DNA of 64,000 nt from Adiantum capillus-veneris (taxonomy: Eukaryota > Streptophyta > Polypodiopsida > Polypodiales > Pteridaceae). The stretch's first letter is position 1; each line of letters starts with the position of its first letter. The stretch is from contig CM043970.1 of NCBI GenBank assembly GCA_014529385.2, positions 44,248,779 to 44,312,778 on the forward strand, written 5' to 3'. Both the position numbers and the translations under genes were made by a program. The notes beneath the pieces are model-generated. The model made no database searches. It had not been told where the DNA came from and saw only the letters and a list, made by a program, of their open reading frames with translations. Below are positions 34,073-45,710 of the stretch, piece by piece.

Positions 34073-34469
34073 ATTTTGGTTGGTGAAATGTTAAATGGTC
34101 TTTTACATTTTGAAGCATAATTCCTAGACACAACTAAACTATGGACCAAATGAAAGTGAAGAGATTTCCTTTACCTTTGCCAGGACTAGGCATTGCTCTT
34201 GGAGTAGAGATTCAAGGACTGGGAATGTTGTTTTTGGTCTTCACGCTTTTGATTAATGCACATTATAGGAGGCAGAGGCCTTTTATTCTCTCTCTCTCTC
34301 TCTCTCTCTCTCCCCTTTTCATACAATAATAGACTTTACCGTTAGCGTTTTTAAGGAAGCATGCCGACATGCAATAAATGGCTGGTACGACCACAATAAG
34401 TAATATTTTTACAACCGAAAAATATGTGAACTATTTATGGTAACAAATGCACACTTGGATTCATGGTGA

Positions 34470-34522
<53 letters not shown>

Positions 34523-34754
34523 AACCTCCTAAATGACCTCTGCAACCAAGGTGCAGAGCTCCTTCAACGTTTTTAATCAATTCAAAACAGAACATAGAGG
34601 AATCCGCCTTGTATACTCATTTCAAACCACTTCTATCCACCAAGAGAAGTATCTACAGAGTGTTTGTTTATGTAGAAGAGAAAAACACACACACACACAC
34701 ACACACACACAGTGTTTGAGTGTTTGTTGGGTTTGAAAGAGGAAGACACAGAGG

Positions 34755-34792
<38 letters not shown>

Positions 34793-34858
34793 ATCAGTGC
34801 TTGTTGGATTTGAAAGAGGATGACACACATACACACACACACACAAGGAAGTCATAAT
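34073..34858. other. Microsatellite-rich spacer
   Basis: Contains CT (about 34,288-34,313), TG (34,469-34,489), GA (34,493-34,520), CA (34,684-34,711) and GA (34,758-34,789) runs. Nothing coding recognised. Confidence 0.7.
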
Positions 34859-34921
34859 TGGAGCACGGTGCATGAAGGACTATTTTCTATACGCAATTTT
34901 GAGCCCACGTGCCGTGATCCA
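34859..34921. repeat. 63-nt module 3 (inverted relative to 1 and 2)
   Basis: Starts tggagcacggtgcatg and ends cgtgccgtgatcca. Its reverse complement begins TGGATCACGGCACG like module 2. Preceded by a CA repeat and followed within seven bases by a long GA repeat. Confidence 0.75.
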
Positions 34922-34922
34922 T

Positions 34923-34928
<6 letters not shown>

Positions 34929-35016
<88 letters not shown>

Positions 35017-35025
35017 GGGGGGGGG
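34929..35025. repeat. (GA)n tract ending in 20 G residues
   Basis: About 77 bases of pure GA followed by a run of 20 G (35,006-35,025). The G run could form quadruplex structures. Confidence 0.95.
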
Positions 35026-35035
35026 ATACAAGAAG

Positions 35036-35320
<285 letters not shown>

Positions 35321-35328
35321 TCAATAAT

Positions 35329-35390
35329 TGGTGCACGGTGAACGATAAGCTATATTGTCTTCTCATTTTTCATCCCGCGCGTTGTGATCC

Positions 35391-35391
<1 letters not shown>
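35329..35391. repeat. 63-nt module 5
   Basis: Starts tggtgcacggtgaacg and ends gcgcgttgtgatcca; the reverse complement begins TGGATCACAACGCGCG, closest to module 2. A GA repeat follows four bases later, and the H3-like ATG is 68 bases downstream. Confidence 0.75.
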
Positions 35392-35434
<43 letters not shown>

Positions 35435-35458
35435 TTTGCATTTATCTCTTACAGTGGA

Positions 35459-37174
35459 ATGGCAAGAACAAAGGCAACAGCAAGGAAGGCAGGGAAAGGA
35501 CAAGGGCTTGCAAAGAAAGCATGTGGAAGGTCTGCTAGTAAGAAGAAAAGTTCAGGTAAACCAATGAAGATATTGAAGTGACCAAGAATGAAGAATATTC
35601 AGAGAAACATGGGTTTATTTAGAGAGATAAAAAAAGCTCAGAAATGTGTTGAGCTTTGTGTCCCTAAACCCCCTTTCCAAAGAGCAGTAAGGCAAATTTG
35701 TGAGGAAGCATGTGCTAGTACAATGAGATGGAAGGCTGTTCCCCTACTTTGTCTTCAAGAAGTAGCATATTATTTCTTACTGCAATACTTTAATGATATC
35801 ACCATTGTTGTTGCTCATGCTCACCGGGTCACAATAATGGACACGGACAGTGAGATGCTCGAGAGAGTATGTTGGAGATACGATAAGCTCCTCATCCCTA
35901 ATGAGTTTATTGGCCCTAAAATGAAGGATATATTCCTAATACCACCAGGCCGATGGGATTATGGGCTTAAGATTCATGAGGTTACTCATGATGTGAATAC
36001 TAAAGCCAGAGCTGAGCAAGAAGAAAGATGTAACCTGGAATCAAAGAAATTAAAGAGAATACAGACTGCTGCTGCTGATGAAGAGGCAAAGAGAAGAAAT
36101 TATGGGCAAGTTACCTTAGTCTTGAATGAAAGAAACAACGATATTTTCCATTCCATGAAAGAACGACTATTAGCAACCGTTCCCCTTGTTGATGGTACTC
36201 GGCAATTAGCTCTGGATTCTGTTGATATTGGGATTTTGAAAGATCCCAATGCACAAATTATAGACTCTATTGTTTATTTATGCCTAAAGTAAGTGCTCTT
36301 CTCTACCTTTAAGATCCTTAAATAATTTTGTATTTGGTCTCTAATTAAATCCTTGTTATTGATTGTAGCTAAATAAAGAGCCAGCTCCCTCAACAAACCC
36401 ATACTGAAATACATGTTTTAGATCCACAGTTGGCTGTGCCACTTCAAATTAGAAGCACACCTCATGGCATATTGGAGATATGTCTTGTCCATTGTCCAAT
36501 GCTTCAGGTAAAAACTCTGGTGTTTCCATACGGATCAAATAATCATTGGAGCCTTGTATGCAGTGAACTGGACAAACAAGTGGTATGGACTATCAACTCC
36601 ATACGAGAAACACATTCAGAGATAAGAGTGTGAGTGTTGGTTTAACCTTGTGTTTTCATTTGGGCTATGGATGATGACCTCAATATTGTTAATAACAAAT
36701 AACTTTCATTGTTCATAGATGTGTAAAAAGATTACTTCATGTCTATGGAAGGCTTTGTGGAAATCATGAACTATACAGGGAAACCTTTAAAGCTATCAAA
36801 GTGCCTAATCAAATAGATCTAAATTCCTGTGGTTGGAGATGTCTTCTCCATGCAGAGTACATACTACAGAGTTTTTTTTATTTGAATCCATTTATGTCTA
36901 AGGTATTTCCTTGCTATGGTTTGGACCAACTTGGTGCTACTATTAATTGAAGTATTGATCACAAGTTAACCTAATTTTGCAGAATGCTGCGGAGAATTAC
37001 ACATTGGAATATTTACAAAGGTACCCTGCATCAATCATTCAACATCTACTATCTCTTTTCACTCCAAGATTTTTAGATGCAGAAGACAGTTTTGTCGACG
37101 ACCATATAATGATGAGGAAGTCATGCCAGTTTCCACCACTGAAAACCAAATCCCTAAAACTGACCCCATATTAA
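35459..37174 (+). CDS. Histone H3-like domain fused to Ulp1/C48 cysteine-protease-like domain, multi-exon
   Basis: The ATG at 35,459 gives an H3-type tail, ARTKATARKAGKG (K4 and K9 contexts kept; S10 is Ala). After an in-frame TGA (35,579-35,581) the same frame continues with an H3 fold: LFREIKKAQK, PPFQRAVRQI, LQEVAYYFLL, AHAHRVTIM. One uninterrupted exon runs from the fold through a charged linker into IDSIVYLCL of a Ulp1-type protease. Frame-consistent introns follow: 36,289-36,380, 36,630-36,718 and 36,903-36,982. The later exons carry NNHWSLV (catalytic His), WTINSI (family Asp is Asn here), and VPNQIDLNSCGWRC (Gln and Cys). The RW before the second half of the fold recalls some CENP-A proteins. 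Ulp1 enzymes cut SUMO-type modifiers. Odd points: the TGA, and an acceptor at 36,380 rather than the better-looking one at 36,368. A 69-nt GT-AG alternative (35,556-35,624) would bypass the TGA but drop GLFR. The last ORF ends at 37,174; an acidic continuation in another frame (37,123-37,398) may be further coding sequence. Confidence 0.7.
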
Positions 37175-38330
37175 AGGAACACACACCAGTTTGCTTTGCA
37201 GTTGGAGCAGTTGAAACGGAAGTTGGGGTTGATCAATGTGAAGTAGACCAAGCTCTTGAAAATGCAGATGTAAAATGCTCTTCAGAGTCGAGGAATGCAA
37301 CAGAGGGTCTAGGCCAAGTAGAGAGGATAAGGGAGTGTCTATTATTGTGGCACAAGATGAGGCATAGGATCAATATGAGGGAGCCCAATCTCCTGTAATT
37401 GCTGATGTGAAGAGATCTTCAAAGTAGAGAGAAGATATAGAGTGTCTAGACCATGTAGGGAGGAGGCCAACGTTGCAAATCAAAGCCAAGAATAGAAAAT
37501 AGAACAAGTTAACCATTCGGCAATGGAAACACAAGAGTCATGTAATGCACAACCACAAGAGGTGGATACCCTTGGCAATACAAAAGGGAACATCGACACT
37601 CAACAATAGATTGTCAACAAGTAGATATGTTTGTTCTGGTAATATCCATTGTACTTAAATAATATACTCTTTTTTGTTTCTAACTACTTATATGTATGCA
37701 CGCAATGATTGTAGAGACTAATTATTTTGGATCTCAATGGATTGTTGCTGCTACGACAGCTATACAGCGTACATATAGAGATCTTTGATTTACGTAGTTT
37801 CGCTTGGGAAATCTAAGAGTAGTAATTCGACCAGACACAAAGGAATTTTTAAATTTTTTGATTCCATGGTTTAGGGTTGCTATTTGGTCTTCAATGCAGG
37901 CCCAAAACTTGAATGCCCTTGTTTCCATAGTTTGCAATTTGGTTGAAATTTAGAGATCGGATTTTTATTTTGTGTATAGTCAAAGAGATTGTAATACCAT
38001 TGCAGGACATTTCCACCCAACTAAAGCTAATGTATCACTTTTTACCAGCCCATTGAACAGATAAATGTGCCTTATGATGCTCTCAATACTTTGTTGATTG
38101 ATGACACACCACATAAGGGTTTACTTAATCCACTCGGCACTACTATTTCCCACCTTCATTTGAAGGGCATCTTCACGATTTTCACCTAGAGGACATTCTG
38201 GTCCCATACTTGTAAGGAATGTACTTAAGCCCATTGAGAACATTGGAATTTGTACTTACAAATGTACTTAGTGATTCATTGTTTATACAATAAATTGATA
38301 CTGTCTACCTGTCTATGTGTTTCAAATACT

Positions 38331-38334
<4 letters not shown>
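37175..38334. other. Downstream region of the H3-like gene
   Basis: An open acidic stretch to 37,398 (CSSESRNATEGLGQVERIRE) may be a C-terminal exon after a frameshift. Beyond it short pieces and possible introns (for example an acceptor-like tgattgtag near 37,714) are seen but no domain. The rest is AT-rich. Confidence 0.4.

Positions 38335-38372
<38 letters not shown>
38335..38372. repeat. (GA)n microsatellite
   Basis: About 38 bases of pure GA repeat. Confidence 0.95.
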
Positions 38373-38375
<3 letters not shown>

Positions 38376-38928
38376 TTGAGCAAACACTTGATATTAAGAT
38401 TAAACTAGTCAAAAAAGTAACATTTTGTAGAAGCTATTCAGGCTAGATTACATGGGTACAATTTGAATACGGCCAGAAAGATGTCCACACAGAAAATGCT
38501 TCTCCCTTTGTTGCATTACTCTTCGTCCGCCCAACAAGAAATAAAAGTTTATGGAGTCAATGTCGATAGTATCCTTCACTATGTCATGTCTAATTTGCAA
38601 AAGATTGCATTGTTGCCTTATTGTAATTACTGTCATAAGATTTAGGTCTTTGTCCATCACTTCCACGTCTATGACAGCATTGTTTTCCAAACTTGCTGCT
38701 TCTTGATTCATAGGCACATAGCAACCTTCAACAATGTGAGAATGTTTGTACCAAAAGGAGATTATTAATGTCTATGTCGCAAGCATATACTTGACAATGA
38801 AAGTGTTAAGAGAAGTCTTGCAACATATGCCATCTGCTTCTTTGACATACCACCCTCGATCAAGAAGCTTGTCACACAAGAGGGAATCAAAAGATTTGCA
38901 GATCAGCATAGTTTTAGCAACATGTACA
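38373..38928. other. Region left of the gag-only element, with a minus-strand ORF
   Basis: The minus strand at 38,717-38,448 is open for 89 codons (NNAVIDVEVMDKDLNLMTVI, KDTIDIDSINFYFLLGG). The alternation of strands and helices might suit a small regulatory domain, but I cannot assign it. It may be a fragment of a gene broken by the retrotransposon that starts at 38,929. Confidence 0.35.
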
Positions 38929-39242
38929 TGCTAGGAATTGGATCGTGCTAGCTATGGTGGATGAAAGATAAACATAGTGTCAATGTGTGAGTGTGTGTGT
39001 AAGCAAGATTATCACTCAAATGAATTAGGTTCCAAGGAAGAATTAGCTTGGACTCATAAACACAATCTTGAGTATTGACTTAGCTTAGCACAAGATCACC
39101 ATAGACAAGCATGTAGTGCAAAATAGAGTTGTATTTATTCATTCATGAAATGAGCTTTAAGTAGATCTACAACCTTGCTCCACAGCATGTGGGATAATTC
39201 CACTCTTTTCTCCTCGACTCACAATTTAGGACAAAGATCACA
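38929..39242 (-). repeat. 3' LTR of the gag-only element
   Basis: Starts tgctaggaattgg and ends gatcaca on the plus strand; homologous over its full length to 41,697-42,010. Confidence 0.88.
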
Positions 39243-39428
39243 CTTTAGAATCCTCCTCTTGAGGTTTGGACTATGACAAAATACTGAAGGTGCATTATCC
39301 ACATAGGATGATAAGCTAGTATCTACACAGGATTGTAAAATCCATGCACACTAACAAAATCCACACAGGATGATAATATCCACATAGGAAAATAAAAGTC
39401 CTCCCCTACAAGTAGAGAGGCTGCATCT
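39243..39428 (-). other. 3' untranslated part of the gag-only element
   Basis: Non-coding. Carries repeated words (atccacataggatgataa / atccacacaggatgataat) and the purine tract next to the LTR. Confidence 0.6.
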
Positions 39429-40353
39429 TCAAAGTACGTCTTCATAAAAGACAAGGTTGTTCTCTCCTTTGTCTTCTTCGTCTTCTACCATGTGAGATGA
39501 TCCTTTGTTAGGTCTCTTGCCTTCGTTGCTTCTGCTATTTCTTATACTATTGCTGCTTTCTCCACTGCTACTACCTTCATTTGAGCAGCATCGAGAAGGT
39601 GGATGTCCCTTCTTACCACATTTGTTGCAAGGATTGTTTGTGTAGCAGTCTTTTGCTACGTATCCCATTCTTCCACATTCATAACACTTTCTTCCGGTTG
39701 ATGATGTTGATGGCGAATATCTTCCCCTTGAGGATGTTGTGACAAAGGACCCTCCTAATGAAGTTAATGAAACTTTTTGCTTTCTTTCTTCTACTTGGAC
39801 TAAGTTGATGACATCTTGAAAAGGTGGAGCTGGTTCTTTTTCTTCAAGAATTGTGACTAAGTGGTCATAAGAAGATGGAAGTGCACTTAATAGTATGGCC
39901 ACTTTGTCGTCTTCTGGTACTTCGACCTAGATGTAAGTGAGCTGCGTGAAAATGTTCTTAAGCTTTTTTACTAGGCTAGCAATGTCCTTCCCTTCAATCA
40001 TGGTGATCTTGTAAAGTTGTCTTTTGAGACTAACTTTACATCTTTTGGCCTTGGCTCCAATATTGCTTTCTAAAACATGCCAAGCATCATGTGCATGCGT
40101 ACATCGTCTATGAAATGCACATAATTGTCATGCAAGGAGGTGATGATGATTCCTAACTCTTGTTTGTTGTCCAAATTATGTGCACTTGCTATGAGTGTAG
40201 ATGCTCTAGTGTGCACTCCATCGGGTTCGGCTTCTTGCTCTAAGGCAGTGCTGATGATAGACCATAAACATTTTTTCATAAGATATCCTCTTAATTTTTT
40301 TTCCAGGTGTGAAACCCTTCCCCGTTGAATTTTTCTATTCCCTTGTCCCCCAT
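39429..40353 (-). pseudogene. Copia-type Gag with two zinc knuckles
   Basis: On the minus strand a start at 40,353 (MGDKGIEKFNGEGFHTWK) gives the N-terminal motif of copia Gag. A one-base slip follows in the A-run near 40,300, then MKKCLWSIISTALEQEAEPD. The long open piece 39,902-39,429 reads LLSALPSSYDHLVTILEEKE and two CCHC-type knuckles, CYECGRMGYVAKDC and CNKCGKKGHPPSRC. The end is Ser-rich and acidic. Frame changes near 40,070 and 39,900 make it a pseudogene. Gag would package this element's RNA. Confidence 0.8.
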
Positions 40354-40479
40354 TTGTGCTAATAGAGGGGTCTTAGCTTAGGAGACTCTCCTAGCCAATG
40401 TCTACCTCTTTACATAGTGCACAAGAATTTGAAAAAAATTATTTAAAGTTGTGCTCGGTTGGGTTCATTTCATTGTAAG

Positions 40480-40547
<68 letters not shown>

Positions 40548-41682
40548 AATCCCTTTGTGAAGCCCCTCTTCACCAGAGTGAAGCCACTCTTCACATATAG
40601 GGGAAATGAACCTTTGCTTTTGCTTTTGATGCTCGAAAGAAACCCTCCTTGAAGCTTGGTAATAATCTTGTTTGAATTGTTGCAATGCCGCGGTTGGTGA
40701 GAACGGCCCCTTTGGTAGCCCTTTGAGTGCTCGACGAAGGTTTTGAGTGGCCTTAATGAATCTTCAACCTCCCTTAAATTGTTTGGAAATGCCCTTTTAT
40801 TGCTTAGGGCTCACCTCGGTGTAGCAGGGCCATGGGAAGGCATGCTTATGGAGGGCTAAGCTGGTAGAGCTGTCAAGGAGAAAAAGGGGTGGCATGCGTG
40901 GGAAGAGCCTCTTTTGTGGGTTGGATAGATCGGGCAGGTGAGCAGCCAGGCCGGGCAAGTGCGGGCAGGCAGACAGCCGATCGGGCAGGCGGGGGTAGCC
41001 AATCGGTCAACACCGAGTTGGTGAGGCCAAAAAGGCTTGTCCACGTGAATCTTCCCCAACGGACCCGACAAGGGACTCAACAACACAACTGAGCGCAGAT
41101 TTCAAATTCGTCCACACCCCATCTTTGTCACATAGTGAGATTGAGCTCGCAACCCACCTCAACCAATGTAAATATGGTGTGTGTGCTAAGCCAAGAGGCC
41201 CAATGGGCTCCACGTGAAGAAACCTCCAAAAGAGTGATATTTATTCTTGGTTTTGCAGAGATTCACCCATAGAGACTCACACACACACCTATTTTAAGCA
41301 AAAGATTAGGAGTTTAATTAGTGGGGCTAAAGATGTCCGATCGGAGATCTTGGAGGCTCTTTGGAGAGCTTGTAAGGACTACTTTGAGATGAGTGAATGG
41401 TGTTAGGTGATTGTGAAGATGGAAAAACTAATTGAAGATGTGAGATATGCAAAGAAACAAAAAAAAAACGACCCTAATCAAATGAAAAGGAGCTCTTAAT
41501 CAAAATTCAACCTCGCTATGGAAGGTAGTGGCTCAATGGACTTTCACCATGAACTTGCCCACACATAGATTAGTCGTGAATTGATTAGAGAAACTTAATC
41601 AGTTTTGCTAACGATAATTGAGAAATGGTAATTACACTAACATGCAAAAGCATAGCAATAAACCTAGCCAACATGATCTAAT
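40354..41682 (-). other. Leader of the gag-only element with a GA tract
   Basis: Long non-coding leader between primer site and gag. Includes a 62-base GA repeat (40,483-40,544) and a GC-rich block at 40,860-41,090. No convincing protein. Confidence 0.6.
40483..40544. repeat. (GA)n microsatellite
   Basis: About 62 bases of pure GA repeat. Confidence 0.95.
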
Positions 41683-41694
41683 GCTCTGATACCA
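41683..41694 (-). promoter_or_regulatory. Primer binding site, initiator Met-tRNA (minus strand)
   Basis: Plus-strand gctctgatacca is the reverse complement of TGGTATCAGAGC, two bases from the right LTR. Confidence 0.9.
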
Positions 41695-41696
41695 AT

Positions 41697-42010
41697 TGTT
41701 AGGAATTAGATTGTGGTAGCTATGGTGGATGAAAGAGAAACATAGTGTCAATGTGTGAGTGTGTGTGTATAAGCAATATTATACTCAAGTGAACTAGGTT
41801 CCAAGATATAATTAGCTTTCACTCATAAACACAATCTTGAGTATTGACTTAGCTTAGCATAAGCTCACCATAACAAGCATGTAGTGCAAAATAGAGTTGT
41901 GTTTATTCATTCATGAAATGAACTTTAAGTATCTCTATAGCCTTGCTCCACAGCATGTGGGATAATTCCACTCTTCTCTCCTTGAATCACACTTTAGGAC
42001 AAAGCTCACA
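41697..42010 (-). repeat. 5' LTR of the gag-only element
   Basis: Starts tgttaggaattag and ends agctcaca on the plus strand; same length as the left LTR. Confidence 0.88.
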
Positions 42011-43763
42011 CGTACTTTACAGTACATTGCAGGTATGAAATAACTCAACAAAGAGACCAACAGGACATAAATTTTCAAGTTTCACCAATTTAGTGGGTAT
42101 AAAGTTTCACAGGGACCTCTAAACATCCCTCTAGAGGCTACTCCTCATGCCTCACTCATTGTTGTGTCGGGAACGGGCCAATCCACGGAGTTCCAGTTGG
42201 TTGGTAGTGAAACCTTCACCAACACTCCTCTCTAATTCCTTTGATTCAGTTGGTAGAAATGGTCATAGAAGAAAATACCCTCGTATGCAAGGCTTTTGCT
42301 AGTCTTTCCCACATATTGCAAGACCCCAATATGAGCATGGGTCACGTAGATGAGACCTATAATGCACTCTAGTGGCTCCCTTTCCTCATATGAGGAAGGA
42401 TAGACATTTGTGAATGTAAAAGAATAGAAATAAATACCAATGCTCTATAACCTATTTAAATATCTATAATAAGAGAAGGAAAAAACAGATTCACATTTGA
42501 AATGTAAGATAACATTTATAGAGAAGTGCTACATAATTAACTCACAGCTGCACCGTGGATTATGCACCATAGAGACATCACCGCCATTAGCAATCACATC
42601 TGAGTGAGTGAAAACATGTTGAACAAAGACCTCTTTCACAGTCTTCTTACCAACCTCGACTTTGAAATCCAAAACTCTTGCTTTCCATGCAGAACGAAAC
42701 ATATTTGTTGCTTTCGAGCTTTTTCTCCTTCTTGGCTATATACGAACCCAAGAACCTTTGCTTATCCTCTTCTCTTGCCACCTATTATCTGTAGTGAGAG
42801 AGTTTGAGATTGAGATAGTGCTTATGCTACTACATGGTCTTCTTGGCACACTAATGATGAGGTTAGTTGGGGACAATGTAGAGAAACCTCTAGAACTTCT
42901 TGGGCGGGAAGAAGACAAAGCCATAGCTATAATGGAGGGAGAATGAATTTTGAAAGCCTTTCATAAAGGTAGTGGATATGTTTTAATGAAGGGAGAGAGT
43001 TAGCTATCAATCAGTAGTTGGGTTTCAGCAACTTGATGGCTAGTGGTAGTGGGCCCTACTTTGTGAGACGAGGAAGCTACCTTACGAAAATGGGACAAAT
43101 CTCAATATTGTAAAATGCTTTTTTCTGTTTTTGTGATATTTTCCATGCATTTCTACATTACGTAAGGTTTTTGCTCATTGGTTGTCTTGTTTCCTCTCTC
43201 ATCAATAAGGCCCTCCAAGTGACCTCCAAAATTACCTATTGGTAGACTTTGTGCATTCAAGCATGGCCATGACACCAAGCATGTCACATGTGATTACGAC
43301 AAAGTATCAAAGACTAGATTTTGGACCAAGCATTAGCTCGTAAGCATTTTCCTAAGAGCAAATATAGCCTAAGAAGCATTTTCATGAGAATAAGCTTGGT
43401 CCTAGGACCAAGCACCCAACATTCCAAATTCTTGTGACCAAGCCTTTAAGTGTGGTCTTGGGAATAAGCATCATATCACAAACTTAGCACCCAAGCATGT
43501 CCATGGAACCATGGAAACTTTTTGCAATTAAGTTCAATCAGTGTCATCAGATGAAGCATCCAAAATTGGCCTTTGGATAATCAATTATCTAACCATGTCA
43601 ATCGGCCAACCAGGACCACTCTTGCATTCATGCATGGCCTTGAGGCTAAGCATGCTAGCAAGGTATAGGAAGCTAACACAAATTTGGCACTCAATCATGG
43701 TGTTGGGAACATCCTTGTTCCAAGAGTGTTTTACAAGAACAAGCTTGGTCCTAGGACCAGAAA
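42011..43763. other. Unassigned region
   Basis: About 1.75 kb without a recognised gene. A hydrophobic open stretch at 42,662-42,946 (FELFLLLGYIRTQEPLLILF) has no clear start or family. Words on aagcatg/accaagcat repeat loosely at 43,240-43,760. Confidence 0.4.
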
Positions 43764-45710
43764 GTCTTGCAAAACTTGGGGATGGATTACAATTCCATTC
43801 ACGCTTGTTCTAACAATTGAATTATTTTCAAAGGGAAATACATAGACATGGAGAAGTGTCTGAAATGTGATTCTGAGAGATATGTACTCCATGGACAAAA
43901 AGTGACGTAGAAGGTGTTGCAACACTTTCCTATAATGCCTTGCATCAAGAATTTCTTTGAGTGCAATTCCATGGCAGCTCTATCAATATGGCACGAGGAG
44001 AATATATTTTTGCATGGTGTGCTACGGATCCCTGCAGATTGCATGGCATGAAAGCATATAGATGACACATGGACATATTTTTCCAAGGAAGCTCCAAATT
44101 TATGCCTCAACCTGGTTATGAATGGTGTAAATCCATTTGGTTAGAGGTGGACATCTTACAAAGTATGGTTAGTTGTCATTGTCAACTACAACATTCCCAC
44201 GTGGTTGATTACCAAGAAGGGCACATATTTCTAAGCTTGATTGTGTTGGGGGGTATAAAGTGAAGAATATGGATGTGTATCTTTGTGCACTATTGAAAGA
44301 GCTACAAAAATTGTGGATTGGCATAGAAGTAGTGGATATGAGTCGACAAACAGGTCTCTCAATGCCTTGATCAAAGGCATTTTGATGTGGACCATGCATG
44401 AATATCCCAGACTAACAGAATGCTTAAGTGATACTCAAACTCAAACACTATAAACCTTTTTTTTTTCATGTGGATTTATTGTCATGTGTATATATGCAGG
44501 GCTCCAAGCAAGCAGATACAGAGCCTGCATCACATGTGGCCCTAGACTTAATGCACGTCGGGCGGCCTCAGTAAGCAAATCTATGAAGGTAATCAAGTCC
44601 ATCTTCTAGAATATCATGAGTTATGCAAAGATTTTTTGGGAAGAGAAACGCCAAGGATGTCTGCTCAAGCATGGTTAGAGCAGAAGGAGATGTGTAATGA
44701 CAGTTTGCCCCGAGTGATGAAGAGATTCTCTCTATGGTACAAGTTGCCATATTGGCCCAGACTCATGATCAATTGCTTGCTCAATCTAGTGCACATATTC
44801 AAGAATGTGGGTAATCTATTGTGGGACCATCTCATTGGCAAGAAAGATACTTTGGGTTCCATAATTGACCTTAGAAATGTGGATCATATGGAGCAAGCCA
44901 CATACAACACCCAATGGATCGATAAAACTCCCTAAAGCACCATGGATTTTTTCAAGAGGCTAGGAAAACAAAGTAAAAGAGATCATTCAATCCTTTTGTA
45001 TGCCCAATGGCATAACACACTCACTCCAAACATGTTTCACTAAAGAAGGGAAGATTACTAGTTTGAAGTCACACGACTAGCATAAATTTTTTTAGGTACA
45101 TTTCAAGTGAAATAGATCATAGTTGAAATTGCATAGCATATCCGTGTGTGGAATTCAATACCATTGCTAGAATTATTTTGCAGTTTATTTTACCGGTACT
45201 CCCAAAAGGAGATCCATGTAGGTTCCATACCATCCGCCATACTAAATGCTACGGAGGCTGTTTGCATATTGGAGAAACACTTTCCTACTACCATGCTAAC
45301 CATTCAAGTGCATCTTCTTTTTCACATAGATGATGAGGTGGAAATAGCAAGCACAGTGCATTCCGGATGGATGTTCCTTTCAGAACGTTGTATTAAAATT
45401 ATCAAGGGGTATGTGTGTTAGAAGGCATGTCTAGAGGGTAGCATGGCAGAGGGTTGGCTGGTATCAGAGTCCTTAGTTTCCATTGGAGAGTGGCTGGACG
45501 GATTTTATCGTACTCGAGATACACTTTGGTGCACCATAGATAATGAGCGCATATATGAGAATGTGATGTGCAATCTACGTGTTGAAAATAAAATGACAAA
45601 ATATCTAGAGGCTAAGATCAATTGATTTTGCATGCTTCATAATCGAGTGATGCAAAAGTGGATTTTACAGTATGAGAATGCAAAGCAAGAGTGACAAAGG
45701 GCACGAATCA
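43764..45710 (+). pseudogene. CACTA (En/Spm) transposase pseudogene, copy A
   Basis: Pieces in several frames match plant CACTA transposase (Transposase_21 plus DUF4218): LAKLGDGLQFHS (start of the zinc-binding CP.C region), SSINMARGEYIF, the FLSLIVLGG and LIKGILMWTMHEYP blocks, then SLKSHD, FPTTMLTIQVHLLFHIDDEV, GWMFLSERCIKIIKGYV and EGSMAEGWLVSESL. The enzyme would cut and paste CACTA elements. Many stops and shifts make it dead. No CACTA-type terminal repeats were found nearby. Copy B (53,853-54,760) is 80-90% like it by eye where they overlap. Confidence 0.85.

Larger units (their letters stand above)
38929..42010 (-). mobile_element. Gag-only copia-like LTR element (TR-GAG type), minus strand
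   Basis: Two 314-bp LTRs (38,929-39,242 and 41,697-42,010) bracket a leader and a gag gene read on the minus strand, with a Met-tRNA primer site beside the right LTR and a purine tract (aagaggagga on the minus strand) beside the left one. No protease, integrase or RT lies between, so it would depend on enzymes from another copia element. LTRs differ at many positions, so it is not recent. No clean target duplication (gtaca left, cgtac right). Confidence 0.85.

Noticed and set aside
38448-38717. ACT-like or other small ligand-binding domain on the minus strand
   Set aside because: Only a loose resemblance in pattern; not enough to name a family.
40856-41213. GC-rich ORFs on both strands in the gag-only element leader
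   Set aside because: No domain; within leader sequence and on both strands at once.
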